A stretch of DNA of 64,000 nt from ZYF759 sp046297455 (GCA_046297455.1 JBKBIT010000008.1:62001-126000); one strand, 5' to 3'; shown: positions 25,708-35,408, numbered from the stretch's first letter. Translations and numbers: made by a program. Notes: generated by a model from the letters alone, not told the origin.

Positions 25708-28062
25708 TCACGAGGTCGTGCCGCCCTTCTTCGATCCGGCAGGCTTGACCCTGCCGCTGGCGGCCTGACGGCCCTGGCCGATTTCGGTCATGGTCTTGGC
25801 CGGATCGGACTCGCCGGGCCGCGCCGAGACCTTCGCCTTCGACGGGCGCGCCTTGGCCGCCGGCTTGGCAGGATCGCCCTTGGCGGTCTGCGTTTTCGAC
25901 CTTGTCGGCTTGCGCGGTGCCTCCGGACCGGGCGCGTCTGTCGAAGGGTCGTTGACCTCCTTGGCCTTGACGGAGATCACCGGCTCCATCGAGGCGAGTT
26001 CGGCATCGTCGAGCCAGCACAGGCTGAAATGGCCTTCGGCGAGCTTCTTCAAAGGAGGTACCTGCGTTTCGCATTTGTCGCCGGGAACACGTTCCTTCCA
26101 CCGGCAGCGCGTCTGGAACGGGCAGCCGGATGGCGGGTTCATGGCCGACGGGATATCGCCTTCCAGCACGATATGTTTCTTGACCACGGAGGTATCGGCG
26201 ATCGGGATCGCCGACAGAAGCGCTTCGGTATAGGGGTGGTAGGGCGGCGCGAATATCTGGTCGGTCGTGCCCTGCTCGACGATGTAGCCGAGATACATGA
26301 CGACGACGCGGTCGGCGAGATAGCGCACGACCGACAGATCGTGGCTGATGAACAGCATCGTCGTCTGGTGCTCGCGCTGGATGTCCATCAGGAGTTCGGT
26401 GACGGCTGCCTGCACCGAGACGTCGAGCGCGGAGACCGGCTCGTCGGCCACGACCACCTTGGCATTGCCGGCAAAGGCGCGCGCCACGCCGATGCGCTGC
26501 TTCTGGCCGCCCGACAGCTGGCGCGGCATACGGCTGGCGAAAGCGCGTGGCAGTTTCACCAGGTCGAGCAGCTCGAACATGCGCTGGCGCCGGTCGTCGA
26601 CCGTCTTGCCGATCTTGAACTTTTCCAGCGAGCGCATGATCTGCGAGCCGACCGAATGGCTCGGGTTGAGCGTGTCGAACGGGTTCTGGAACACCATCTG
26701 GATGCTGGCGACGGTGCTGGTGTCGCGCTTTTCGACGGGCGTATCGTGGATCGGAGTGTTGCCGAGCATGATGGTACCTTCAGTGGCGGTCTCTAGCCCC
26801 AGCAGGACTTTCGCCAGCGTGGACTTGCCGCAGCCGGACTCCCCGACGATGGCCACCGTCTCGCTCTCGCGCGCCTCAAACGAGATTTCCTCGTTGGCCT
26901 TCACGGTGCGCGTCTCGCCGCCGCCGAACACGGCATTGGCGGCGACCTCGTAATATTTCTTCAAATTCTCGATCTTCAGAAGCGGCGCGCCGGGCTTGAT
27001 CGCTTCCTTCTCGGTCTTGGCGCCCTCGGGCACGGCCTGCCAGTCGATTTCGTTGAACCTGACGCAGCGCGAAAAATGACCCTCATGGCCCTCGACCGGG
27101 ACCATCGGAACCTCGCCCGCGTCGCACAGGCCTTGCTTGAAATGGTGGCAGCGCGGGCCGAAATTGCAGCCCTTCGGCCGCTCGTGCGGCAGCGGCAGCT
27201 GGCCGGGAATGGCGATCAGCGGGCGCTCGTTCTTGTCGGCGCCCGGCAGCGGGATCGAGCGGAACAGCCCCTGCGTATAGGGATGGCGCATGCGGTCGAA
27301 CACGTCCTTGACCGTGCCGGTCTCCACCGCCTCGCCCGAATACATCACCGTGATGCGGTCGCAGGTCTCCAGGATCAGCCCGAGATTGTGCGACACGAAG
27401 ATCATCGACGTGCCGAATTCCTTGCCAAGCCCCTTCACCAGTTCGACGATGCCGGCCTCGACGGTGACGTCGAGCGCGGTGGTGGGCTCGTCGAGCAGCA
27501 GCAAAGCGGGCTTGGACAACAGCGCCATGGCGATGACGATGCGCTGCTGCTGGCCGCCGGAAAGCTGGTGCGGATAGGACTTCATCATCCGCTCGGGATC
27601 GGGCAGGCGCACCGCGCGCACCATCTCCAGCGCGCGGTTCCAGGCTTCTTCCTTCGACACCTTGTCGTGTATGAGCGGCACTTCCATCAGCTGGCTGCCG
27701 ACCTTCATGGCCGGGTTCAGCGAGGCCATCGGTTCCTGGTAGATCATCGCGATCTTGTTGCCGCGGATGGAGCGCAGCTCCTCCTCCGACAATTCGCCCA
27801 TGTCGCGGCCCTGGAACTTGATCCGGCCGCCGACGATCTTTCCGACATTGGAGAGGTCGCGCATGATGCCGAGCGAGACGGTCGACTTGCCGCAGCCGCT
27901 CTCGCCGACAATGCCCATCGCCTCGCCGGGCATCACGGTGCAGGAAAAATCCATCACCGCGGGGATTTCGCCGGCGCGGGTGAAGAAGGAGATGGAGAGG
28001 TTCTCGATCTCCAGGATCGGCTTGGCGCCTTCGGTGGCGGCGGTCTTGACGGCTTCGTTCAT
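25708..28062 (-). CDS. Fused double ATP-binding protein of an oligopeptide/dipeptide ABC transporter (DppD-DppF type)
   Basis: A 784-residue protein with two complete ATPase halves. The first (about 15-320) has Walker A GESGCGKST at 53-61 and LSGGQQQR. The second (about 385-690) has another GESGCGKST and LSGGQKQR. Each is followed by an oligopeptide-ABC C-terminal cysteine region (e.g. CNFGPRCHHFKQGLCD). The last roughly 80 residues form a Lys/Pro/Ala-rich basic tail not needed for ATPase function. Start MNEAVKTAAT at 28062 has a GAGG site. A 150-bp palindromic element separates it from the permease gene. Confidence 0.92.
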   Translation of the reverse strand: MNEAVKTAATEGAKPILEIENLSISFFTRAGEIPAVMDFSCTVMPGEAMGIVGESGCGKSTVSLGIMRDLSNVGKIVGGRIKFQGRDMGELSEEELRSIRGNKIAMIYQEPMASLNPAMKVGSQLMEVPLIHDKVSKEEAWNRALEMVRAVRLPDPERMMKSYPHQLSGGQQQRIVIAMALLSKPALLLLDEPTTALDVTVEAGIVELVKGLGKEFGTSMIFVSHNLGLILETCDRITVMYSGEAVETGTVKDVFDRMRHPYTQGLFRSIPLPGADKNERPLIAIPGQLPLPHERPKGCNFGPRCHHFKQGLCDAGEVPMVPVEGHEGHFSRCVRFNEIDWQAVPEGAKTEKEAIKPGAPLLKIENLKKYYEVAANAVFGGGETRTVKANEEISFEARESETVAIVGESGCGKSTLAKVLLGLETATEGTIMLGNTPIHDTPVEKRDTSTVASIQMVFQNPFDTLNPSHSVGSQIMRSLEKFKIGKTVDDRRQRMFELLDLVKLPRAFASRMPRQLSGGQKQRIGVARAFAGNAKVVVADEPVSALDVSVQAAVTELLMDIQREHQTTMLFISHDLSVVRYLADRVVVMYLGYIVEQGTTDQIFAPPYHPYTEALLSAIPIADTSVVKKHIVLEGDIPSAMNPPSGCPFQTRCRWKERVPGDKCETQVPPLKKLAEGHFSLCWLDDAELASMEPVISVKAKEVNDPSTDAPGPEAPRKPTRSKTQTAKGDPAKPAAKARPSKAKVSARPGESDPAKTMTEIGQGRQAASGRVKPAGSKKGGTTS

Positions 28063-28106
28063 GGCAAAAACCTCGCCTTTCCCAGGAAGGTTGGCGTTCC
28101 TTCGCG

Positions 28107-28258
28107 CCCCCCTCTGGCTTGCCAGCCATCTCCCCCACAAGGGGGGAGATCAGCCTGCCGTTCGCCCGCAGCCCTTCCTGCGATGTCGAAGATTGGCAAG
28201 GACAGCCGCGACAGCCAATCTCCCCCCTTGTGGGGGAGATGTCCGGCAGGACAGAGGG
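28107..28258. repeat. Nested palindromic repeat element, copy 2
   Basis: Same design as 23336-23491: inverted arms at about 28107-28151 and 28215-28258, each with an inner CTCCCCC..GGGGGAG palindrome, around a spacer of about 63 bp. It is inserted inside the oligopeptide transporter operon, between permease and ATPase genes, and would form a large hairpin in the transcript. Confidence 0.8.
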
Positions 28259-28294
28259 AGGCAACGTAGGGCATGGACGTCTCCCACATGTCTC

Positions 28295-29452
28295 TCAATC
28301 CTTCAGCGACTGTTCGCGCAGCGCGTCGGCGAGCAGGTTGAGCCCCAGGACGAAGGACATCAGCGCGACGACCGGCGGCATGGCCGGATGGATATAGGCG
28401 CGGAGCAGTCGGCTGGAATCCTTGATCGCGGTGCCCCAGTCGGGGCTCTCGGGTGCCAGCCCGAGGCCGAAATAGCCGAGCGTGCCGAGCAGGATCGTGG
28501 TGTAGCCGATCCGCAGGCACACATCGACGATGAGCGGCCCGCGCGCATTGGGCAGCACCTCCCACAGCATGATGTACCAGGAGCTCTCGCCGCGTGTCTG
28601 GGCGGCCGCCACATAGTCGCGTGTCTTGATGTCCATCGACAGCCCTCGCACGATGCGGAAGACGCCGGGCGAGGAGGCGAACACGACGGCAACGAAGATG
28701 TTGAGCTCGTTGGGCCTGATCGAGACGATGCCGAACGGATCGGCATTGAATACCAGACCCGCGTAGATCCAGCCGCCGATCGCCACCGTCAGCCCGATCT
28801 GGATCGCCAGCAGCCCCGGCCGGTGGTTGTAGCGCGTATAGAACAGCGTGCAGAAGAAGATGATCGGGAAGATGAAGAAGATGCCCGCCATCGTGTAGGG
28901 GATCGGCGTCTCCATGATGCCGGGCGTGACCAGCAGGTAGAAGAGCAGGATCACCGGGAAGGCGAGCACGAGATTGGCGAGGAACGACAGGATGGTGTCG
29001 ATCCTGCCGCCGAAGAAGCCGGCCGGGAGCCCGAGCGTGGTGCCGACCATCAGGGCAAACAGCGTGGCGGCCGGTGCGATGATCATCACGATCTGGCTGC
29101 CATGGACCATGCGCGAGAAGACGTCGCGTGCCAGCGTGTCGCCGCCGAACAGGAAGACCTGGCCCGAATTGGGTTCGACGGCGCCGGGCAGCGCGTCCTT
29201 CATGATCGGGAACTGCCCGAGGGGATTGAACGGGGCCACCGTGCCGGCAAAGATGGCGGTGAACAGCCAGAAGCCGCAGATGAAGACGCCGGCGATGCCG
29301 ACACCCGTGTCGAGGATCTGGCCGTAGAGGCCGAGCCGCTTCTTGAAGGCGAAGGAGAGCGCGAAGAGCACGGCGAGCGCCAGCCAGACCGGCCAGAAGC
29401 GCCACAGGAAGCCCAGCAGTATCTGGAACCAGCCGACGAATTCGAGTTGCAT
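28295..29452 (-). CDS. Oligopeptide-type ABC transporter permease, DppC-like, extended
   Basis: A 385-residue membrane protein, longer than usual DppC (about 300). It begins with two extra hydrophobic segments (about 7-30 and 48-68). The permease core carries GGDTLARDVFSRMVHGSQ and the coupling loop DYVAAAQTRGESSWYIMLWEVLPN. A roughly 60-residue insert (about 200-260), partly hydrophobic, interrupts the core. It has a GGGAGG ribosome site and follows dppB by 12 bp. Confidence 0.9.
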   Translation of the reverse strand: MQLEFVGWFQILLGFLWRFWPVWLALAVLFALSFAFKKRLGLYGQILDTGVGIAGVFICGFWLFTAIFAGTVAPFNPLGQFPIMKDALPGAVEPNSGQVFLFGGDTLARDVFSRMVHGSQIVMIIAPAATLFALMVGTTLGLPAGFFGGRIDTILSFLANLVLAFPVILLFYLLVTPGIMETPIPYTMAGIFFIFPIIFFCTLFYTRYNHRPGLLAIQIGLTVAIGGWIYAGLVFNADPFGIVSIRPNELNIFVAVVFASSPGVFRIVRGLSMDIKTRDYVAAAQTRGESSWYIMLWEVLPNARGPLIVDVCLRIGYTTILLGTLGYFGLGLAPESPDWGTAIKDSSRLLRAYIHPAMPPVVALMSFVLGLNLLADALREQSLKD

Positions 29453-29464
29453 CCGGCGCCTCCC

Positions 29465-30499
29465 CTACTGCACGCGGATGCGCGGATTGAGATAGGCATA
29501 TCCCAGATCCGAGATGAGCTGCGTGGTCAGCACCACGGCAACCGAGACCAGCGAAGCGCCGAGCAACAGGTCGATGTCGTTGTTGCCGGCAGCCGACACC
29601 AGCGTGAAGCCGAAACCCTGGTAGCGGAACATCACCTCGACGATGACCACGCCGGTGAGCAGCCACGGGAACTGCAGCATGATGACGGTAAAGGGCGCGA
29701 TCAGCGCATTGCGCAGCGCGTGCTTGACCACGACGGTGCCGAAACTCAGACCCTTGAGCCTGGCGGTGCGGATATATTGCTGGGTCATGACCTCGACCAT
29801 CGAGGCACGCGTCATGCGCGCGATATAGCCGATGCCGTAGATCGCCATGGTCATCACCGGCAGGGTGAAATTGGAGAAGGTGATTCCCTGAGAGGTGGCT
29901 GTGGCCGCCGAGCCGTTGAACCAGCCGAGCCAGGACGCAAATACCACGGTGAAGATCACGCCGGATACATATTCGGGGGTCGCCGTCGTGGTGATCGAGG
30001 CGACCGACAGACTTCGGTCCGTTCGAGACCCTTCCCGCATGCCGGCGAAGATGCCGATCAGAAGCGAGACCGGCACCATCACCATCATCACCCAGAACAT
30101 CAATATGCCGGTCGCCCCAAGCGCCGGCCACATTCGTTCGGCAACGGTCGTGCGGAAGGTTGTCGAGCAGCCGAAATCGCCCTGCAAGATGCCCGAATAG
30201 GTGGGCTCCGAAGGCTCCGGGCAGTAGCGGAACCGGGAGACGGGATTGCCCGCCTCGTCGACAGCCGGCTGCTTCTGCACCACGCCGATCCACTGCCCGT
30301 AACGAACGAGGAAGGGCTCGCGGTAACCCATGCGCGTGAGCCAGCTTTCGATATGCGCTTCGGTCGAGCGCATATCGATCTGGCTGAGGGCCAGGCGGCG
30401 CAGATTGGGCTCAAGATTGACGAGGTAGAAGACGACCAGCGTCAGGCAAACCATCGTCAGCGCCATCACGCCCAGGCGCCGCAGGATGAAACTCAGCAT
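29465..30499 (-). CDS. Oligopeptide-type ABC transporter permease, DppB-like
   Basis: A 344-residue permease with N-terminal TM (FILRRLGVMALTMVCLTLVVFYLV) and a roughly 100-residue periplasmic stretch before the core, typical of DppB/OppB. The coupling loop is QYIRTARLKGLSFGTVVVKHALRNA. A strong GGAGGGGGG site precedes the ATG. It is separated from the binding-protein gene by 92 bp containing a hairpin. Confidence 0.92.
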   Translation of the reverse strand: MLSFILRRLGVMALTMVCLTLVVFYLVNLEPNLRRLALSQIDMRSTEAHIESWLTRMGYREPFLVRYGQWIGVVQKQPAVDEAGNPVSRFRYCPEPSEPTYSGILQGDFGCSTTFRTTVAERMWPALGATGILMFWVMMVMVPVSLLIGIFAGMREGSRTDRSLSVASITTTATPEYVSGVIFTVVFASWLGWFNGSAATATSQGITFSNFTLPVMTMAIYGIGYIARMTRASMVEVMTQQYIRTARLKGLSFGTVVVKHALRNALIAPFTVIMLQFPWLLTGVVIVEVMFRYQGFGFTLVSAAGNNDIDLLLGASLVSVAVVLTTQLISDLGYAYLNPRIRVQ

Positions 30500-30557
30500 C
30501 GCCCCCCTCCGGGGTAGGTAGGTTCTTGTCGTTCTTATTGCCTGCCAGGAGCGCGAA

Positions 30558-30577
30558 GAGGGGCCTCGCGGCCCCTC
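30558..30577 (-). terminator. Hairpin after the binding-protein gene, within the operon
   Basis: A perfect 8-bp stem (GAGGGGCC with GGCCCCTC) closes a TCGC loop 14 bp beyond the binding-protein stop and before dppB. There is no strong T-run. It probably limits read-through and protects the 5' message, giving more binding protein than permease. Confidence 0.55.
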
Positions 30578-30591
30578 CTCAATTCGTCAGA

Positions 30592-32238
30592 TCAGGTGTC
30601 GAGCCACACCTTGGCCACCTCGATTTCGAAGGTCGGGTGGATGCCGTGGTTGCGCACTTCCGGTGCGGAGTGGTTGTAGATCGAACGCCAGTAGGGCTGG
30701 ATCATGATGCCCGAGTCCTGGAGGATCTGCTGGATGTCGCGCATCACCTCGCGGCGCTCGTCGTCATCGGCGATGGTCAACGCCTGGGCGATCTTCTCGT
30801 CCAGCTCCGGATTGGAATAGGCCGTCTCGTTCCACGAGCCGCCGGTACGGTAGGCGAGCTGGATGACCTGGATGCCGAGCGGGCGCTGGTTCCAAATGGT
30901 CAGCGAGTAGGGATAGCGGGTCCAGTCGTTCCAGAAGGTCGACCCCGGCAGCACCGTGCGGTTGACGCGGAAGCCTGCCTCGCGCAGCTGGGCGGCGATG
31001 GCGTCGCCGGTGTTGCGCTGCCAGTCCTCGTCGACCGTGATGATCTCGTGCTCGAAATCCATCTGGCCGGCTTCTTCCATCATCGCTCGTGCAGCATCGA
31101 CGTCGCGCGTGATCGGTGGCAGTTCCGCATATTCGGGATGGATGGGACTGACATGGTGGTTCTCGGCCACCTCGCCGGCATTGCCGTAGCCCAGTGCCAG
31201 GACCGTGGCATTGTCGACGGCCAGTTGCAGCGCCCGGCGCACGCGCTCGTCGCCATAGGGTTCCTGCTCGACATTGGTGCGCGCCACGATGGTGTTGGCG
31301 GTGAGCACCTCCGACTGCTGCAGGCCGAGTCCGTCGAGAATGGCCACATAATCCGTGGTGGTCTCGTAATTGGTGTGGACTTCCATCGCCTCGAAGGCGG
31401 AGACCATGGCCGCGGGATCGGTGCCGTAGTCGATGAACTCGACGCCGTCGAGATAGACCTCGCCGCCCCACCAATCGCCACCGTTCTCGCGGCGCTTGAA
31501 CTCGGCGCGGTTGCCGACCTGGTGATCGACCAGCTCGAACGGGCCGGTGCCGATCGGGTTGCCGACGAAATCGGCGCCCGTCTCGTCGAAGGAGCGATGC
31601 ACGATAAGCGCCGGATAGTCCGCCATGCCGGGAATGATCGAGATGTCGGAATCGTTGAGGTTGAGCTTGACGGTATAGTCGTCGACCTTCTCGATCGCGC
31701 CTTCGCGCGCCTGGCCGTTCTCGATAAGCGCGGACATACGCTGGGCCATGGAGTTGCCTTCGGCTGACTCGTCGCACCAGCGCGTGATGTTGAAGATGAC
31801 GTCGTCGGCATCGAACGTGTCGCCGTTGTTCCAGGTCACGCCCTGACGGACGTGAAGCACGTATTCGGTGGCGTCCTCGTTGATTTCCCAGCTGTCCAGC
31901 AGATAGCCTTCGAAGGTGAAGTCGCGGGTATATTTGACCAGCGGCTCCAGCACCTGGCGCTGGACGTTTGCGATCTGCGACCAGTCCGCGGTCCGGGGAT
32001 CGCGGTCGCCGCGAATGTCCATGGCGATCCGCAGCACGCCACCTGACTTCGGCTCCTCGGCCCGTGCCTGCGTCGGCGCAACGAGGCCAAGCATGCCGTA
32101 GGCTGTCGCCGTGGTCGCGCCGAACATGCTGGCCAGAGCCAGAAATTCGCGGCGGTCCATCCGCCCCTGACGGGCAGCGTCTACGAGACCCGCGACCTTC
32201 GCCGGAATCTCGTCACTCTTGCTTTTGAAGAATTTCAT
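30592..32238 (-). CDS. Oligopeptide-type ABC transporter substrate-binding protein with Tat signal
   Basis: A 548-residue SBP_bac_5 protein starting MKFFKSKSDEIP at 32238. After a roughly 27-residue cytoplasmic lead it has a twin-arginine signal (DRREFLALASMFG, then a hydrophobic stretch and ARA cleavage near residue 63). The mature domain has the family landmarks LEPLVKYTRDFTFEGYLLDSWEI and YVLHVRQGVTWNNGDTFDADD. The ligand is not clear; peptides, opines or other compounds are possible. It is first in the operon. Confidence 0.9.
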   Translation of the reverse strand: MKFFKSKSDEIPAKVAGLVDAARQGRMDRREFLALASMFGATTATAYGMLGLVAPTQARAEEPKSGGVLRIAMDIRGDRDPRTADWSQIANVQRQVLEPLVKYTRDFTFEGYLLDSWEINEDATEYVLHVRQGVTWNNGDTFDADDVIFNITRWCDESAEGNSMAQRMSALIENGQAREGAIEKVDDYTVKLNLNDSDISIIPGMADYPALIVHRSFDETGADFVGNPIGTGPFELVDHQVGNRAEFKRRENGGDWWGGEVYLDGVEFIDYGTDPAAMVSAFEAMEVHTNYETTTDYVAILDGLGLQQSEVLTANTIVARTNVEQEPYGDERVRRALQLAVDNATVLALGYGNAGEVAENHHVSPIHPEYAELPPITRDVDAARAMMEEAGQMDFEHEIITVDEDWQRNTGDAIAAQLREAGFRVNRTVLPGSTFWNDWTRYPYSLTIWNQRPLGIQVIQLAYRTGGSWNETAYSNPELDEKIAQALTIADDDERREVMRDIQQILQDSGIMIQPYWRSIYNHSAPEVRNHGIHPTFEIEVAKVWLDT

Positions 32239-32626
32239 CTGCGCTCTCCCATTGTCTTGAATCCTTTTGCACAACATTCCGCATCCCAGCCGAGTTGTCA
32301 AAACCGGTTTCCATGAAATCGCCGCAGGCTGATCCCCAATTGTTCTCGATGCGTGTCGCCGCAAGTATCTATGGCGGCGTCACAAATGCTTCATGTTGGC
32401 GCATGGACCACCAATCCGCGCGCAAGCCGGATCGTTTGATCTGCACGCATTCTGGCAGGCGGCACCGGGCCGGAGCGACGAGCGTGGTTTCACAAACACG
32501 CACCCATTTGCCAATGGTGCCCGCAGGGCTGACCGGACCTGCCGGACAATGAAACCTTCTGGACGCGGTGACGCGTGGCGTATAGTCAGAACCGCACGCA
32601 AAACATGTTCAGCAAATCGGTTCGGC
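32239..32626. other. Divergent intergenic region, 388 bp
   Basis: This gap separates the minus-strand peptide transporter operon from the plus-strand oxidoreductase operon and must hold both promoters. No gene, long repeat or clear operator is seen, apart from a short GCCGC..GGCGGC inverted pair near 32358-32375. Confidence 0.5.
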
Positions 32627-33853
32627 ATGAATTTCGACATCGTCATCGTCGGCTCCGGACAGGCCGGCTTCCAAACTGCCGCCAGTCTTCGCCAGGAAGG
32701 TTTTGACGGCTCCATCGCCATTGTCGGCGACGAACCCGGCCTGCCCTATCAGCGTCCGCCCTTGTCCAAGACCTATCTCAAGGAAGGCGTGGCCGATCGG
32801 CTTTATTTCCGCGATGCCGGGTTCTTCGAGACGAACCGCATCCTGCTGGAGGACGGCGCCCGCGTGGCAGCGGTCAACCGCCACGACAAGCAGGTCAAGC
32901 TCGAGGACGGTCGTTCCTTCGGCTATGGCCACCTGGTCCTGGCCACCGGCGCACGTAACCGCCGCCTGCCTATCGAGGGCATCGATCTCGACGGCGTCGT
33001 CGATCTTCGGACACTTGCCGATGCCGACGCGTTCCGCGCGACCCTGCCTTCCGTAAAACGGCTTGCCGTGATCGGCGGCGGCTTCATCGGGCTGGAGATC
33101 GCCGCCACCGCCCGCGCCATGGGCGCCGAGGTCACCGTGCTGGAGGCGACCGACCGGCTGATGTCGCGCGTCGTCTCGCCGCCGGTCTCGGCGCATTTCC
33201 TGGAGGCGCACACCGCGGCCGGCATCGATGTCAGGCTGCACACGATGGGCAGCCGGATTTTCGGTAGCGATGGCAGGGCAAGCGGTGTGGAATTGCAGGA
33301 CGGCGACACCGTCGCGGCCGATCTGGTGCTGGTGGCGGCAGGCGTCGTGGCCAACGCGGAACTGGCCGAGGCAGCCGGTCTCTATGTCCATGACGGCATC
33401 CGTGTCGACGATGTGATGGCGACCGAAGACCCCGACATCTCCGCAATCGGCGACTGCGCCTCCTTCCCGTTCGGCCATGACGGCCTGCAGACGCGGCTGG
33501 AATCGGTGCAGAACGCGGTCGACCAGGCCAAGTGCCTGGCCAAACGCCTGACCGGCAAGCCGGAGCGCTATGCCGCGCTGCCCTGGTTCTGGAGCGACCA
33601 GGGGCCCGACAAGCTGCAGATCGCGGGACTGGCGGTCGGCGCCGACCACTACGAGCAGCATTCGGCCGGGGACGGCAAGCTGACGGTTCTGTGCTTCCGA
33701 AGGGACGAATTGATCGGGGTCGAGACGGTCAACACGCCGGCAGACCACATGGCCGCGCGCAAGCTGCTGGCCTCGGACACACCCATAACCCTGGAAGAAG
33801 CGCGTAGCACGGGCTTCGACGTGGCGGCATTGTTCCGGGCACGAAAGGGATGA
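32627..33853 (+). CDS. FAD-dependent NAD(P)H:ferredoxin/rubredoxin reductase-like oxidoreductase
   Basis: A 408-residue reductase of the BphA4/putidaredoxin-reductase type. The FAD site GSGQAG is at 9-14, a second dinucleotide site is VIGGGFIGLEIA near 149, ATGARNR is in place, and the FAD signature is SAIGDCASFPFG. The C-terminal reductase domain (ALPWFWSDQGPDKLQIAGL) is present. Such enzymes pass electrons from NADH to a 2Fe-2S ferredoxin serving an oxygenase or P450; none is seen nearby. Start MNFDIVIVG at 32627. Its stop overlaps the next ATG. Confidence 0.9.
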   Translation: MNFDIVIVGSGQAGFQTAASLRQEGFDGSIAIVGDEPGLPYQRPPLSKTYLKEGVADRLYFRDAGFFETNRILLEDGARVAAVNRHDKQVKLEDGRSFGYGHLVLATGARNRRLPIEGIDLDGVVDLRTLADADAFRATLPSVKRLAVIGGGFIGLEIAATARAMGAEVTVLEATDRLMSRVVSPPVSAHFLEAHTAAGIDVRLHTMGSRIFGSDGRASGVELQDGDTVAADLVLVAAGVVANAELAEAAGLYVHDGIRVDDVMATEDPDISAIGDCASFPFGHDGLQTRLESVQNAVDQAKCLAKRLTGKPERYAALPWFWSDQGPDKLQIAGLAVGADHYEQHSAGDGKLTVLCFRRDELIGVETVNTPADHMAARKLLASDTPITLEEARSTGFDVAALFRARKG

Positions 33854-34974
33854 GCGCACCGGCCAGCATCGAGGATTTTCGCAGGCGCGCAAAGCGGCGG
33901 CTGCCGCGCGCTGTGTTCGACTATATTGACGGCGGCGCCGGCGACGAGCGCGGGCTTCGCCGCAACCGCGACGGGCTGGGCGACATCCTGTTCGATCCGC
34001 GCGTCCTCGTCGATGTCTCGACGCGCGACATCTCGGTGCCCTTCTTCGATAGCCGACTGCCGATGCCTTTCGTGGTCGGGCCGACCGGGCTGAACGGTGC
34101 CGCCAGGCCAGGCGGCGACGCCATGCTGGCCCGCGCAGCGGCAAAGGCCGGCATTCCCTTCGTTCTGTCGACGGCCGCCACGACCTCGATCGAGGACATC
34201 GCCAGGGCCTGCGACGGCGAATGGTGGTTCCAGCTTTATGTGATGGAGCGGGATTTCGCCGCCGAACTCTGCGGGCGCGCGATTGCTGCCGGCTGCCGCA
34301 CGCTGGTGCTGACGGTGGACTGCCAGATCGGCGGCAGGCGCGAGCGCGACACGCGCAACGGCTTCGTGGTGCCGTTCCGCATGACCCCGCGCTTCTTTCT
34401 CGATTGCGCGCTGCATCCGGGCTGGGCGCTGAGCCAGCTGAAGAGCGGACCGCCGAAATTCGGCAATATCGCCATCGACAATGCCGGCGACGCGGGCTCC
34501 CAGGCCGTGCTGATGCAGCGCAAGCTCGACACCTCCTTCGACTGGGCCGATCTGGAACGGCTGCGCCAGGAGTGGCCGCACCGGCTGATCGTCAAGGGCA
34601 TCATGCGGGCCGACGACGCCGCGCGCTGCTACGCGCTCGGCATCGACGGCGTGGTGATCTCCAACCATGGCGGGCGCCAGATCGAGGATGTGGCCGCACC
34701 CATCGGCATCGTGCCGGAGGTGAAGGTGCCGGAAGGGCGCATGCTGATGGTCGATGGCGGTTTCCGGTCGGGAGCAGACATCGTCAAGGCGCTGGCGCTC
34801 GGGGCCAACGCGGTGATGCTCGGCCGCGCTACCCTGTTCGGCATGGCAGCGGCGGGCGAGGAAGGCGCAAGCGCCGTGATCGAACTCATCCGTCAGGATG
34901 TCGAACGCACGATCGGGCTGATCGGCTGCGCGCGGGCGCAAGACCTGTCGCCGGAATTCCTGCGGCGGAGATAG
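33850..34974 (+). CDS. FMN-dependent alpha-hydroxy-acid dehydrogenase (LldD / mandelate dehydrogenase family)
   Basis: A 374-residue FMN TIM-barrel enzyme. The signature SNHGGRQ is at residues 271-277 with catalytic His273 and substrate-binding Arg276, and VKGI supplies the flavin lysine (Lys249). It oxidises an L-2-hydroxy acid (lactate, glycolate, mandelate or similar) to the 2-oxo acid. It overlaps the reductase gene by 4 bp (ATGA). The nearby TPP-dependent enzyme could act on the 2-oxo product, as in mandelate breakdown; this link is inference. Confidence 0.9.
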   Translation: MSAPASIEDFRRRAKRRLPRAVFDYIDGGAGDERGLRRNRDGLGDILFDPRVLVDVSTRDISVPFFDSRLPMPFVVGPTGLNGAARPGGDAMLARAAAKAGIPFVLSTAATTSIEDIARACDGEWWFQLYVMERDFAAELCGRAIAAGCRTLVLTVDCQIGGRRERDTRNGFVVPFRMTPRFFLDCALHPGWALSQLKSGPPKFGNIAIDNAGDAGSQAVLMQRKLDTSFDWADLERLRQEWPHRLIVKGIMRADDAARCYALGIDGVVISNHGGRQIEDVAAPIGIVPEVKVPEGRMLMVDGGFRSGADIVKALALGANAVMLGRATLFGMAAAGEEGASAVIELIRQDVERTIGLIGCARAQDLSPEFLRRR

Positions 34975-35045
34975 CCGCCCCGCGCGGCCAGCCGCCGCAG
35001 CGACGGCATCTGGCCAAAGCGCGGCCAGCGCCTATCTCTGTCGCC

Positions 35046-35408
35046 ATGGACAAGCTGACGGTCTGGTTCGATGGCGACTGCCCGCTGTGCCGGCGCGAGA
35101 TCGCGCTGCTGCGCAGGCTCGACCGTCGCGGTGCGATCGACTTCATCGATATCGGAAATGGCCAGGCGGCCGCCTGCCCGCTCGACCGCGCCGAGATGCT
35201 GGCGCGCTTCCACGCGCGGGAAGGCGACAGGATCGTCTCCGGCGCGGAGGCCTTCGCGGCGATGTGGCGCGCCGTTCCTCTGCTGCGGCCTCTTGGCCTT
35301 CTGGCCCGCAACCGCTTCGTCCTGCGAGGGCTAGAGGCGGCCTATCGCGGCTTCCTGCGCATCCGCCCGAAACTGCAGCGGCTGGCGGCCCGCGCGGAGG
35401 CGCGCTGA
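35046..35408 (+). CDS. DCC-family (DUF393) thiol-disulfide-like protein
   Basis: A 120-residue protein starting MDKLTVWFDGDCPLC. The DxxCPLCRRE motif defines the DUF393/DCC family, a thioredoxin-like fold of unclear substrate. The rest is basic with an LLRPLGLL hydrophobic segment. It lies 71 bp after the hydroxy-acid dehydrogenase, and its stop overlaps the SDR start (TGATG). Confidence 0.85.
   Translation: MDKLTVWFDGDCPLCRREIALLRRLDRRGAIDFIDIGNGQAAACPLDRAEMLARFHAREGDRIVSGAEAFAAMWRAVPLLRPLGLLARNRFVLRGLEAAYRGFLRIRPKLQRLAARAEAR

Noticed and set aside
27755..30517. Long plus-strand open frame (920 codons) opposite the peptide transporter genes
   Set aside because: It is antisense to three transporter genes with strong motifs, and its translation is low-complexity Glu/Asp/Arg/His.
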